A DNA stretch of 64,000 bases from Candidatus Poribacteria bacterium. GTDB taxonomy: Bacteria; Poribacteria; WGA-4E; WGA-3G. The DNA is taken from contig JAJDTM010000027.1 of the NCBI GenBank assembly GCA_022827185.1, positions 27,301 to 91,300 of the forward strand, read 5' to 3'. The translations under genes were made by a program, and so were the position numbers. Positions 55,629 through 63,878 of this stretch are shown here, piece after piece. The notes below the pieces were generated by a model, which saw nothing but the letters and a program-made list of their open reading frames with translations, had not been told where the DNA came from and ran no database searches. Position 1 is the first letter of the stretch. Each line of letters starts with the position of its first letter.

Positions 55629-56073
55629 TAGTTAAGAGGTATGCAAGATTTCAAGAAGTTGATGGTTTGGAAAAAATCTCATGATTTAACTATGAGGGTG
55701 TATAATTTAACATCCCAATTCCCTCGTGAAGAGATATATGGGCTTACAAGCCAAATCAGGCGCGCGTCTGCCTCAATTCCAACGAACATTGCCGAGGGCT
55801 GTGGAAGAAAGAGTTCTGCTGAATTCGCGCGTTTTCTTCAGATCGCAATAGGTTCGACGAGTGAAACGGAGTATCTCCTTTTTCTTGCGCATGACCTTAA
55901 ATATCTCGGTTCTGATCAATATGATCAGTTAGAGGATATAATTATCAGCGTGAAAAAGATGCTAATTACCTTATTAAAAAGACTTGAAACCTAGAACCTT
56001 GTTGTGTTACAAGAAGCATTCTTCTAATCAGAAATCTCTTTAACTTATAACTTATAACTTATAACTTATAACT
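55629..56073. mobile_element. Heptad-arm element bracketing a four-helix-bundle gene
   Basis: The left flank TAGTTAAGAGGT immediately precedes the gene at 55641. The right flank at 56021-56073 reads ATCAGAAATCTCTTTAAC and then repeated ACTTATA units. The right flank is the same as that of the gene-free element at 34881-35035, so this looks like a gene-carrying version of the same element. Confidence 0.55.
55641..55994 (+). CDS. Four-helix-bundle protein (23S rRNA IVP / S23 family)
   Basis: A 117-aa protein with the family's opening DFKKLMVWKKSHDLTMRVYN, then YGLTSQIRRASASIPTNIAE and GSTSETEYLLFLAHDLKYL. These form a four-helix bundle found in 23S rRNA intervening sequences and as solo genes, and structurally related to the Avd protein of diversity-generating retroelements. 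Its function as a solo gene is unknown. An AAGAGG site seven bases before the ATG is itself part of the flanking repeat element. No reverse transcriptase or rRNA is nearby. Confidence 0.85.
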   Translation: MQDFKKLMVWKKSHDLTMRVYNLTSQFPREEIYGLTSQIRRASASIPTNIAEGCGRKSSAEFARFLQIAIGSTSETEYLLFLAHDLKYLGSDQYDQLEDIIISVKKMLITLLKRLET

Positions 56074-56081
56074 ATTAAAAC

Positions 56082-57122
56082 ATGGACTGGACACTCTTTG
56101 GCTGGGCAGGCATACAACTTGAAATACCCACAACATGGGAACTCAGCGGACTCAGCGGAGACCAGAAAACAGGATATCTCCGGCTTGACGATGGTGATAT
56201 GCCTCGCCTTGAACTCAAATGGGCACATACGCGACGGAAAAAGCCGGATCTCCATGCAACACTTGACGAATACTTTAAGTTGATCCGCAAAACTTACAAA
56301 AGAAAAGGCACCGAACTCTCCTTCCGTCGGAATGTCAACCTCATTAAAGAGGATGAATTCTTTGAAGAACGCAACGTCCTCGGTTTTAGTTGGAAGGGCG
56401 ATATCCGTGCCAACGGGTTAATTTTCCACGCCGGAAAACGGATCACAATCGTACAGGTGATGGGACGGCTCAAAGAGAACTGGCGACCTACGGTGCTCCG
56501 GGTTTTTCAGTCAATTGTAGATCGCGGTGATGCACCACAGACATTGTGGAGCGCTTACGGGCTCAAGTTAGGCGTGCCGAAAGAATACAAATTAGAACGC
56601 CAGAAACTGCTTAGCGGTTATCTGCTGTTTGCGTTCGGCGCGAAACCTGCACGCTTTCAGATCCCTATAAAGATCGCAAAATTGGCAGTGAACCGTCTAC
56701 GAAGAACTGATGGTCCTGTTGAAAGTATAGATTTTTCGCCACCCGACAGAGGACGACTCAGCGTTGAGCGATACGGACCGGCTGAGGTAATGCTCGGTGA
56801 CTATAAAGACACAGAGAATCCATTGGAGGCATGGTTTCGCACCAAATACGCAAAAGCAATCCGAGGCTACGGGTTTGAGGTGACATCCGATATAGACACC
56901 GCAGACGAACGCCTGACACTTATTGGAGAACAGACACGACTCTATGACGGTGTCCCGTTCAGTCCGGTGCTAATGCTTGATAAACTTTCCAAGCGGACAG
57001 CACTCATGTTTCATCTCTGGCACTGTCATCACTCTAATCGTATCTATGTCATCCAGTCCATCGGGAGCAACAATGCGCACTCGACTGTCCAAAAGGTTGC
57101 TGAAAGCATTAAATGCCACTAA
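56082..57122 (+). CDS. Unknown protein with two similar halves, 346 aa
   Basis: I do not recognise this soluble protein. Two parts look alike: an N-terminal WTLFGWAGIQLEIPTTWELS with TGYLRLDDG, and a second start near residue 155, LWSAYGLKLGVPKEYKLERQ with GYLLFAFGAKP. This suggests an internal duplication of a beta-rich unit. There is no signal peptide or membrane helix. It lies between the OPT-like gene and the PqqD/ABC genes. The right arm of the repeat element ends 9 bases before the ATG and no Shine-Dalgarno is seen. Confidence 0.7.
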   Translation: MDWTLFGWAGIQLEIPTTWELSGLSGDQKTGYLRLDDGDMPRLELKWAHTRRKKPDLHATLDEYFKLIRKTYKRKGTELSFRRNVNLIKEDEFFEERNVLGFSWKGDIRANGLIFHAGKRITIVQVMGRLKENWRPTVLRVFQSIVDRGDAPQTLWSAYGLKLGVPKEYKLERQKLLSGYLLFAFGAKPARFQIPIKIAKLAVNRLRRTDGPVESIDFSPPDRGRLSVERYGPAEVMLGDYKDTENPLEAWFRTKYAKAIRGYGFEVTSDIDTADERLTLIGEQTRLYDGVPFSPVLMLDKLSKRTALMFHLWHCHHSNRIYVIQSIGSNNAHSTVQKVAESIKCH

Positions 57123-57167
57123 AAGGTAGCAGGCAGACTCCGTTCTGCCGTCCGCTTAAAAATAAAT

Positions 57168-57632
57168 ATGATTAACAGACTCCTTTACACACTCAAACTC
57201 AAGAAACGTCCCGACGTGGACAGAGCAAAGGTCATGAAGTCGTTCCCTGTGCGGAATCAATTGATCACGTGGGAGATAGACGACAAAGGCGAAGCCTCAC
57301 TCGTCGTTCCACAAAAAGATCAACTCTGGGTCCGGCTCACAAGTAAACTTTTTATGCTTCCGGACAAGAGAGTAATTGTTTTGGATTCTATCGGAACCTA
57401 TGTGTGGAAAATGTGCGACGGGAAGCATACGATTTCGCAGATTATTAAGAGCGTTCAGAACCAGTACCAGTTGACTCGGAAAGAGGCAGAAACATCGCTC
57501 TTTACATTTATGCAGCAACTCGGTAAGCGGAATTTCATCGGGTTTGCGATCCCACAACAACAGAACGCACCAGAAACGCCAGAACCCGAACCCGTAAAAC
57601 CGGGAGTCTTTGGATTCCTACAGAGACGGTAA
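57168..57632 (+). CDS. PqqD-like protein
   Basis: A 154-aa protein whose middle (about 60-130) follows the PqqD/RRE winged-helix pattern: VIVLDSIGTYVWKMCDGKHT, SQIIKSVQNQYQLTRKEAE and FMQQLGKRNFIG. PqqD-type domains bind leader peptides in ribosomal-peptide and PQQ pathways, but many stand-alone members exist without such genes. No radical SAM enzyme or precursor peptide is visible nearby. It lies 53 bases before the ABC ATPase gene, so it may assist a transport system. Confidence 0.75.
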   Translation: MINRLLYTLKLKKRPDVDRAKVMKSFPVRNQLITWEIDDKGEASLVVPQKDQLWVRLTSKLFMLPDKRVIVLDSIGTYVWKMCDGKHTISQIIKSVQNQYQLTRKEAETSLFTFMQQLGKRNFIGFAIPQQQNAPETPEPEPVKPGVFGFLQRR

Positions 57633-57637
57633 TGAAG

Positions 57638-57672
57638 GATTTCTTAACTGACCACTGACAACCGACGACCAC
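57638..57672. repeat. Heptad-arm element, right arm
   Basis: GGATTTCTTAACTGACCACT followed by GACAACCGACGACCAC heptads, just upstream of the AGGAGAG ribosome-binding site of the ABC ATPase gene. Confidence 0.5.
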
Positions 57673-57685
57673 TTAGGAGAGAAAA

Positions 57686-58492
57686 ATGAACGAACAAATA
57701 GGTGATGTCGGCGCAGCTTTCGCCGAAACACCGGAACGCTTCGAGCGTCTTATCCCGAAGGAGAATACAGTCCGTGTCCGAAACCTCATCAAACGGTACG
57801 AGATGGGCACACAGACGGTTGATGCGCTCCGCGGGGTCAATTTCCAAATCCAGCGCGGTGAATACATTTCGATCATGGGACCCTCCGGTTCCGGGAAATC
57901 AACGCTCTTCAATATGATTGGCGGACTCGACAAACCCACTGAAGGTAGAGTCTACATTGACGAAGTAGACATCGCACAACTGGATGCTTATGAACTCGCA
58001 TGGCTCCGCTGCCGGAAGATCGGTTATATCTTTCAGTCGTTCAACCTCATCCCGGTTATGACGGCACTCGAAAACGTCTCACTCCCGATGATCTTCGCGG
58101 GGATGAGTGCCGATGAGAGCAGAGAGAAAGGCGTTGATCTTCTCTCACTCGTTGGACTCGGTGACCGCGTGCAGCACAAACCGTTAGAACTTTCCGGTGG
58201 ACAGCAGCAGCGTGTCGCAATCGCACGTTCCCTCGCGAACGATCCAGCGATTGTCCTTGCCGACGAACCGACGGGAAACCTCGACACCAAAACTGGGTTA
58301 GAAATCATCGACCTACTCCGCCGCCTCAACGATGAAAGTGGTGTGACCATCATCACAGCGACACACGACCACAAGATGTTGGATGTCTCTGACCGTATCT
58401 TCCACATGGCTGACGGAAAAGTGGAAAAAATTGAGACACGCGAGGAGATCGATCTCCATGTCGGTAAATTAGACGGCGAGGAAGTGGGTTAA
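57686..58492 (+). CDS. ABC transporter ATPase, LolD/MacB type
   Basis: A 268-aa ATPase with Walker A GPSGSGKSTLFNMIGGLD (about 65-82), the LolD-like LRCRKIGYIFQSFNLIPVMT Q-loop region, signature LSGGQQQRVAIARSL and Walker B AIVLADEPTGNLD. This subfamily energises FtsX-type permeases for lipoprotein release, macrolide export or cell-wall processes. The only FtsX-type permease here is the 2436-aa protein at 45743, so the two likely form one transporter. An AGGAGAG site precedes the ATG. A 20-residue acidic N-terminal extension is not part of the ABC fold. Confidence 0.93.
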   Translation: MNEQIGDVGAAFAETPERFERLIPKENTVRVRNLIKRYEMGTQTVDALRGVNFQIQRGEYISIMGPSGSGKSTLFNMIGGLDKPTEGRVYIDEVDIAQLDAYELAWLRCRKIGYIFQSFNLIPVMTALENVSLPMIFAGMSADESREKGVDLLSLVGLGDRVQHKPLELSGGQQQRVAIARSLANDPAIVLADEPTGNLDTKTGLEIIDLLRRLNDESGVTIITATHDHKMLDVSDRIFHMADGKVEKIETREEIDLHVGKLDGEEVG

Positions 58493-58571
58493 TAGCCATC
58501 GGCTATCGGCTATCGGCGGTTAGCAAGAGAATTTCTTTGCTGATGGCTGACCGCTGATGGCTGACTGCCAT
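58491..58571. repeat. Heptad-arm palindromic element
   Basis: The left arm repeats ATCGGCT units and ends GGTTAGC. Core AAGAGAATTTCTTT. The right arm reads GCTGATGGCTGACCGC and then a second copy. It ends four to five bases before the ATG at 58576. Confidence 0.8.
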
Positions 58572-58575
58572 AATC

Positions 58576-59703
58576 ATGAACATCTACGAACGCTTAGGCA
58601 TCCGCACAGTCATTAACGGCAACGCAACGCTTACGCGACTCGGTGGCTCCATTATGCCATCCCAGGTCGTCGCCGCGATGGTTGACGCTTCCAAGCACTT
58701 CGTAGACATCATCGAACTCCAAAAGCGGGTCGGTGAAGAGATCGCAAAACTCACCCACAACGAAGCAGCGTATGTCTCTTGTGGTGCCGCCGCCGCCTTA
58801 ACGCTTAGCACCGCCGCGTGTATTACCGGACTTGATGCCACCAAGCGTGAGAAATTACCCCATCTCGACACGTCAATGAAGAGCGAAGTCATTGTCCATC
58901 GCCACGGTCGCGTTGGATACGATTTTGCTGTTCGTCAAGTCGGCGTTACATTTGTGGAGATAGGCAACGAGAACGGAACGACTCCCGACGAATTAGAAAA
59001 CGCCATCACTGAGAAAACCGCCGCGATCTTCTACTTCGCGAACCCCAGTCGAGAGCACCTCTGGGTCCCCTATGAAGAAGCCAGCGCAATTGCCAAACAG
59101 CATAATGTTCCTCTCATCGTTGATGCTGCAGCGCAGCTGCCACCGCCGGAAAACCTGTGGCGTTTCACGCAGAGGGGAGCGGATTTGGCACTCTTTAGTG
59201 GCGGAAAAGGGTTATGTGGACCCCAGAGTAGTGGCTTAATCGTCGGAAAAGAATCGCTGATTGAGGCGATCGCTTTCAACGGACCGCCGCATCCTTTTAT
59301 CGGTAGGGGTATGAAAGTAGGTAAAGAAGAGATGGTTGGACTGCTTGCCGCTGTGGAGTGGTATGTGAATCAAGACCATGTAGAATTGCAACAGTCTTAC
59401 GAGGATCAAGTTACTTACTATGACGAAGTTTTTGCGGACATCCAAGGCGTTACCGTCCACCGCAGCTTCCCCTCCGAAGCCGGGCAACCGATGCCTCGTA
59501 CCGAAATCCGATTCGACGAGGAACACCTCGGCATTACACGCAATGAAATCCTTCAGCAACTTGCGGCAGGTGAACCCTCTATTGATATTGCAGGCGCAGG
59601 TGCGAATGGCGTACTGATTAATGGACAAACCCTGATGCCCGGAGAAGTAGAAATCATCGCGCAAAGACTAAAAGAGATCGTTTTAAGCCAGCGCAAACGT
59701 TAA
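58576..59703 (+). CDS. SelA/DgaE-like PLP-dependent enzyme
   Basis: A 375-aa fold-type I PLP enzyme. ERLGIRTVINGNATLTRLGG starts the protein as in the SelA/D-glucosaminate ammonia-lyase group, PLIVDAAAQLPP holds the Asp that contacts PLP, and ALFSGGKGLCGPQSSG holds the Schiff-base lysine. The group includes selenocysteine synthase, DgaE-like amino-sugar lyases and related aldolase-type enzymes. The protein lacks the longer SelA N-terminal domain, so an amino-acid or amino-sugar lyase is more likely. No Shine-Dalgarno is visible since a repeat element abuts the start. Confidence 0.85.
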   Translation: MNIYERLGIRTVINGNATLTRLGGSIMPSQVVAAMVDASKHFVDIIELQKRVGEEIAKLTHNEAAYVSCGAAAALTLSTAACITGLDATKREKLPHLDTSMKSEVIVHRHGRVGYDFAVRQVGVTFVEIGNENGTTPDELENAITEKTAAIFYFANPSREHLWVPYEEASAIAKQHNVPLIVDAAAQLPPPENLWRFTQRGADLALFSGGKGLCGPQSSGLIVGKESLIEAIAFNGPPHPFIGRGMKVGKEEMVGLLAAVEWYVNQDHVELQQSYEDQVTYYDEVFADIQGVTVHRSFPSEAGQPMPRTEIRFDEEHLGITRNEILQQLAAGEPSIDIAGAGANGVLINGQTLMPGEVEIIAQRLKEIVLSQRKR

Positions 59704-59731
59704 AGACCTTGGACTTGCGCAGCGCGTTCAT

Positions 59732-59764
59732 AAGTCCCCCTGATAAGGGGGATTTAGGGGGTTT
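59732..59764 (+). repeat. 33-bp dispersed repeat, copy 2
   Basis: Identical to 35899-35931, here between the PLP enzyme and the metallo-hydrolase gene. Confidence 0.85.
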
Positions 59765-59780
59765 AAAGGAAAATTAAAAA

Positions 59781-60491
59781 ATGAAACTGAACAACGGTAT
59801 TCGCCTGACATGGCTCGGACATTCCACCTTCAAAATCGAAGCAGATGGACAGACACTTCTCATTGACCCATGGGTAACAAACAACCCCGTCTGTCCCGAT
59901 GCACTCAAAACCTTTGACGCCCTGGATGTGATACTCATAACACACGGACACGCGGATCATATAGGCGATGCCGTACCACTCGCCAAAGAACACGCGCCGA
60001 CAGTTGTGTCTATCGTCGAGATTGCAGGATGGCTCGGTAAACAAAGCGTTGACAACACAATTGGAATGAACAAAGGTGGCACTGTCACAGTCGGCGGCAT
60101 AAAAGCGACGATGGTTTCAGCAAACCATAGCAGCAGCTTCACAGAGGAAGACGGCACAACCGTCTATCTCGGTGAACCGGCAGGCTATGTGATAGAATTC
60201 GCAAACGGCTACAAGATTTATCATGCTGGGGATACGAATGTCTTTGGGGACATGCGGATTATTGGTGAGATTTACCAACCCGATCTGGCACTGCTCCCTA
60301 TCGGCGACCATTTCACGATGGGACCGCGTGAAGCCGCTTATGCCGCACAACTGCTCAACGTTCCAGCGATCCTGCCCATCCATTACGGCACTTTCCCGCT
60401 CTTAACAGGCACACCCGCAGAACTACAAGAATTGACGGCATCCCAAGATGTAGAAATTATCACCTTAGAGGTCGGGGAAACATTAAACTAA
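59781..60491 (+). CDS. UlaG-like metal-dependent hydrolase (UPF0173, MBL fold)
   Basis: A 236-aa metallo-beta-lactamase-fold protein. His14 in WLGHSTF and the THGHADHIGD motif (about residues 54-63) supply the metal site; GDTNVFGDM, ALLPIGDHFTMGPREAA and LPIHYGTFPLL are the later conserved blocks of the UPF0173/UlaG-like group. The activity is unassigned in most members. Its coding region overlaps the end of the convergent GalU gene by nine bases. It follows the second 33-bp repeat and an AAAGGA site. Confidence 0.9.
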   Translation: MKLNNGIRLTWLGHSTFKIEADGQTLLIDPWVTNNPVCPDALKTFDALDVILITHGHADHIGDAVPLAKEHAPTVVSIVEIAGWLGKQSVDNTIGMNKGGTVTVGGIKATMVSANHSSSFTEEDGTTVYLGEPAGYVIEFANGYKIYHAGDTNVFGDMRIIGEIYQPDLALLPIGDHFTMGPREAAYAAQLLNVPAILPIHYGTFPLLTGTPAELQELTASQDVEIITLEVGETLN

Positions 60492-61385
60492 GACATCCCG
60501 ATAGGGACCTTGTAATCCAAAAGCGTTCACAGTCCGGAGCAGCTCCTGTGGGTTTCCTGTATCGTAACGCTGACCTTCAACCCGGTAACCCGACATGCCT
60601 TCCTGTTTGATCATCTCTGCCATCGCATCCCGTAATTGAATCTCACCGTGCGTTACAATTCGGTGTCTGTAATTATAGTCCAGTATGTCAAAGAGGATAG
60701 GTGTAAGGAGATCTATACCGAAGTTGCAGAGATATTGCTGCGCTGGAATTCCTTCAACGCGGAGGTGTTCTTGTGCAAATTCAACAGTCGGTTTTTCGGA
60801 GATTTGCACTAAGGTATAGAGCCGTTCGGATTCGGGATCGGGACTGCCGTGAACGATACCGTTGAGCGAGAGTTCACTTTCATGACAGAGATCTAAACTT
60901 GTCACGGATTGCCTGACTTGTGCGTAGACATCCATGAGTTGTTTCGCACACGAGGTCTCTGATTCTGAAATATAGAGATGATCTCCAAGCAGAATCATGA
61001 CCGGCTCACCCGCAGCGAAATCCTTTGCGCAATAGATCGCGTGTCCGAAGCCTTCGGGTTCTGCCTGAATAGCGAAATGCAATCGTTGCCCAATCTCCGC
61101 CAACCGCTCCGCCTGCGCTGCTAATTCCGGCTTTTCGAGAATCGCGTCAGCGACCGCACCAGAGAAATAATCCGTAATAGGTTCAACCTGTTGGGGTTGC
61201 GCAACAATACATACCTCTTCCACACCCGCCGATAAAGCCTCTTCAATAATCAACTGAATGACCGGTTTTGCAATACCGTCTTGAGCGATAATCGGAAAGA
61301 GTGCTTTCGGTACGGCTTTCGTTGCGGGAAAGAGACGTGTGCCATATCCAGCAATAGGGATAACGGCTTTTTGAATCGGTTTCAT
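60483..61385 (-). CDS. galU: UTP-glucose-1-phosphate uridylyltransferase
   Basis: From the ATG at 61385 the protein has 300 aa, normal for GalU. Motifs are KAVIPIAGYGTRLFPATKAV (nucleotide site), KPVIQLIIEEALSAGVEEV, EPVMILLGDHLY and DTGNPQELLRTVNAFGLQG at the end. It makes UDP-glucose from UTP and glucose-1-phosphate for glycan and cell-envelope synthesis. A longer frame to 61430 has no support. The hairpin at 61404-61432 lies in its leader. Confidence 0.93.
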   Translation of the reverse strand: MKPIQKAVIPIAGYGTRLFPATKAVPKALFPIIAQDGIAKPVIQLIIEEALSAGVEEVCIVAQPQQVEPITDYFSGAVADAILEKPELAAQAERLAEIGQRLHFAIQAEPEGFGHAIYCAKDFAAGEPVMILLGDHLYISESETSCAKQLMDVYAQVRQSVTSLDLCHESELSLNGIVHGSPDPESERLYTLVQISEKPTVEFAQEHLRVEGIPAQQYLCNFGIDLLTPILFDILDYNYRHRIVTHGEIQLRDAMAEMIKQEGMSGYRVEGQRYDTGNPQELLRTVNAFGLQGPYRDVLV

Positions 61386-61403
61386 AGGGTTGCCATTAAG
61401 CGA

Positions 61404-61432
61404 AGATGTCCGCCTAATTTTGACGGACATCT
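61404..61432 (-). other. Hairpin between the LamG and GalU genes
   Basis: A 9-bp stem (AGATGTCCG and its complement) with an 11-base loop. On the minus strand no T-run follows it, so an intrinsic terminator for the LamG gene is uncertain; a leader hairpin of galU is possible. Confidence 0.45.
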
Positions 61433-61482
61433 CATTTTCAACGCACTGCGTATCTTATGGCAGTGCATGTTTCAAAGGGGGT

Positions 61483-62307
61483 CTATCGGGTGGATTTGAG
61501 TTTACCCCAAGTCGTCGCCATTTTTCCAGCGGCATCGACGTCTAAGGCACCTTCAATCCCGTCACCAAGTTTTGAGACTTCATCATCATCAAGTGTTACA
61601 TTAAAAATAACGACTTCATCAATGATACCGTTCCATTGGCAGCGTTTGCCGCAACCCGGATCTGCACCGATATAGACCTCTTCGGGAGATGCCCAAGGCG
61701 GTCCCTTGGCCTCTTCACTGTTCTGTAACTTGCCGTTAACATAGACATGAAGCTGCGAACCGTCCCATGTGCCGACGAGGTGTACCCACTCTTTAGCCGG
61801 GAGTTCATCGCCAAGGACTTCCAGTTTCGCGCCACCGTTCGCGACACGGATGTGAAATGCTGCCTGCGTGCTATTTTGACCATTCTCGTGCGCACCCGTT
61901 CCGAGCAAGAACTGCGACCAAGTTGAACAACCGAGTCCTTTCCAGATAACGCATTTACCCGTCGGATCTTCCGCGGCATAAACCCAAGCGTGGATCGAAA
62001 AACCTTTGGACTCTTTGAAATCGAGAGCTGCCAATGTTTTATCTTCACCCTTGGTACCAATTTTGACCCAAGTATCTGCACCGTTAAACTCCAATCCGCC
62101 GCCGAATTTGCCTTTCGCCCACTTCAGGTCGCCGACAAATTCACCATCGGATCCATTACCGGAAAGATCTTTTACAGTCTTACCTTTGCCTTCTTCAAAG
62201 GTCCACATCCCCGCAATTGAGTCTTCATCAAGATTCGCATCGCTTACGGGTGCCATAACGAAGAGGCATGCAGCGATTACACAGATGACGCTCATATTCT
62301 TTAGCAT
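61483..62307 (-). CDS. Secreted LamG (concanavalin-like) domain protein
   Basis: A 274-aa protein with signal peptide (MLKNMSVICVIAACLFVMAP to SDANL) and one LamG-like jelly-roll domain: GMWTFEEGKGKTVKDLSGNG, GGGLEFNGADTWVKI, EWVHLVGTWDGSQLHVYVNG and IDEVVIFNVTLDDDEV. Such domains bind glycans or proteins outside the cell. An AAGGAGCAATTCAA site precedes the ATG. A promoter candidate lies at 62410-62438. Confidence 0.9.
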   Translation of the reverse strand: MLKNMSVICVIAACLFVMAPVSDANLDEDSIAGMWTFEEGKGKTVKDLSGNGSDGEFVGDLKWAKGKFGGGLEFNGADTWVKIGTKGEDKTLAALDFKESKGFSIHAWVYAAEDPTGKCVIWKGLGCSTWSQFLLGTGAHENGQNSTQAAFHIRVANGGAKLEVLGDELPAKEWVHLVGTWDGSQLHVYVNGKLQNSEEAKGPPWASPEEVYIGADPGCGKRCQWNGIIDEVVIFNVTLDDDEVSKLGDGIEGALDVDAAGKMATTWGKLKSTR

Positions 62308-62409
62308 TTGAATTGCTCCTTTTGGTTATGGAAATTGATTCCATTTGTAAACGCGCCTATTTTTTCGACACGTTTCTTATACCTGAGTTCCCTAAAACCT
62401 ATTTATATA

Positions 62410-62438
62410 TTTTAACTTATGCTTTTTCGGTTTGTCAA
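62410..62438 (-). promoter_or_regulatory. Promoter of the LamG gene
   Basis: On the minus strand a perfect TTGACA is followed after 17 bases by TTAAAA. It overlaps the 3' end of the ABC ATPase gene. Confidence 0.5.
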
Positions 62439-63449
62439 GTCAATCGCGTCCGTCTCGGCGAGTTTCTGCTCAAGCGCGAGGTTGTCTTCGTAAACGGTTT
62501 TGATTAACTCCTCAATATCGGGTTCCTGAACGGATATATCCACAATTCTGAATTTTTGGAGGATTACCCCGATGAGATCCGCCGCGCTAATCTCTTCTGG
62601 CGAGAACCGATACTGCACGCGAACACCTTCCTGATACACAATATGCGCATTCGGGATACTGATGTCTGGATAGGCTTCAGCATAGTCAACACTCAAAAGC
62701 CGTTCCCTCGAAAGCAGCCGCCGAAGTGTGGCGAGTTCTCCATCAAAACAGAGACGCGCGTTGTCTATGAGAATGACACGCTTGCACAATTTCTCAACAT
62801 CATCTAAGTCGTGTGTTGTCAACACAACCGTGACTTCTCGCTCAGCGTTAATTTGCTGGATAAACTGGCGAATACGTGCCTTCGCAACCACATCCAAACC
62901 GATCGTCGGTTCATCAAGAAACAAGACATCGGGATTATGAAGCAGCGCAGCCGCAATATCTGCACGCATCCGTTGACCGAGACTCAACTGGCGGACGGGG
63001 ATCTGAAAGAAATCGCCAAGACTCAGCAATTCATCAAACATCTCTACATTGTGCCGATATTGCGCCTCTGGAATCCGATAGATACGTTGTAGTAACTCAA
63101 ACGATTCTTGCACCGGTAAATCGAACCACAGATGTGAACGCTGTCCAAACACAACCCCGATGCGTTTCGCATTTTCCTTGCGTTGACGGTGTGGGATATA
63201 GCCGTTCACAGTCACACCACCCGATGTCGGCACTAAAATACCGGTCAACATCTTGATAGTCGTTGACTTCCCAGCACCGTTTGGTCCTAAATACCCCACA
63301 ATTTCGCCACGTGCTACAGAGAACGAAACGTTATCCACTGCTCGGACGATGCGGTGTTTGCGCGAAAAGAGATTCACAAAACTCCCAAAGAAACCCTTAC
63401 GATGGTGATAGACTTTGAAAGCCTTGCTGAGGTTATCAACTTCAATCAT
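62412..63449 (-). CDS. ABC transporter ATPase, ABC-2 exporter type (COG4586-like)
   Basis: A 345-aa ATPase with Walker A GPNGAGKSTT (about 55-64), signature LSLGQRMRADIAAALLHNPD and Walker B VLFLDEPTIGLD. The N-terminal insert FFGSFVNLFSRKHRIVRAV before the first strand and the long C-terminal domain fit the COG4586 group, which pairs with two ABC-2 permeases. The start ATG at 63449 follows AGAGGT. The next gene upstream is the remnant of one such permease, truncated by an insertion sequence. Confidence 0.92.
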   Translation of the reverse strand: MIEVDNLSKAFKVYHHRKGFFGSFVNLFSRKHRIVRAVDNVSFSVARGEIVGYLGPNGAGKSTTIKMLTGILVPTSGGVTVNGYIPHRQRKENAKRIGVVFGQRSHLWFDLPVQESFELLQRIYRIPEAQYRHNVEMFDELLSLGDFFQIPVRQLSLGQRMRADIAAALLHNPDVLFLDEPTIGLDVVAKARIRQFIQQINAEREVTVVLTTHDLDDVEKLCKRVILIDNARLCFDGELATLRRLLSRERLLSVDYAEAYPDISIPNAHIVYQEGVRVQYRFSPEEISAADLIGVILQKFRIVDISVQEPDIEELIKTVYEDNLALEQKLAETDAIDLTNRKSIS

Positions 63450-63460
63450 GGATTTACCTC

Positions 63461-63681
63461 TGTTGGTCGTCAGTTGTCAGAGGAACAGTTGTCAATTATC
63501 AATGTTAGAAAGTGTGCCAAAGTTTGCAAGTGTACTAAAGTTGGGAAGTTAGAAAGTTGTTAAGAGGTTTCCGTGAAATTCCCTGTTACCTCTTTCAACT
63601 TTACGGACTTTGAAACTTGAGAACACTTTACAGATTTTACAAATTTCTTTAACCGACAACTGACAACCGACAACTGATAAC
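63461..63681. repeat. Heptad-arm palindromic element
   Basis: The left arm (63461-63512) has GTCAGTTGTCAG and CAATTATCAATG units; the right arm (63649-63681) reads TTTCTTTAACCGACAACTG and then CAACCGACAACTGATAAC. The inner 135 bases hold many short AAAGT/AAGTT repeats and no ORF of note. Confidence 0.65.
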
Positions 63682-63682
63682 A

Positions 63683-63878
63683 TTAATGCCCTGTGCTTTG
63701 ATACCGCAACACACCCCACCGCCAAAACAGCATGGTAACACCGAGAAAAAGGAATCCAGCAAAAGGTGCTAATTGCACACCGAGCGGCGAAGTTCCAGAA
63801 GACGCAACTTTTTCCAATAGAAAGAGGGACGGAAAATAGTTGACACACGCCAGTGGAATAATATAGTGAATCCCGTAA
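63683..63878 (-). pseudogene. ABC-2 permease C-terminus, truncated by IS630-family insertion
   Basis: The minus-strand frame encodes GIHYIIPLACVNYFPSLFLL, then LAPFAGFLFLGVTMLFWRWG and ends RYQSTGH. This matches the last membrane helices and C-terminus of the permease partner of the COG4586-type ATPase at 62412. The upstream part is replaced near 63876-63881 by an IS630-family transposase end, so the gene is broken here unless its 5' part continues beyond the window after the insertion sequence. Confidence 0.75.

Noticed and set aside
57168..57632. A PQQ or RiPP biosynthetic cluster
   Set aside because: Only a PqqD-like fold is present; no radical SAM enzyme, precursor peptide or protease of such a pathway lies nearby.
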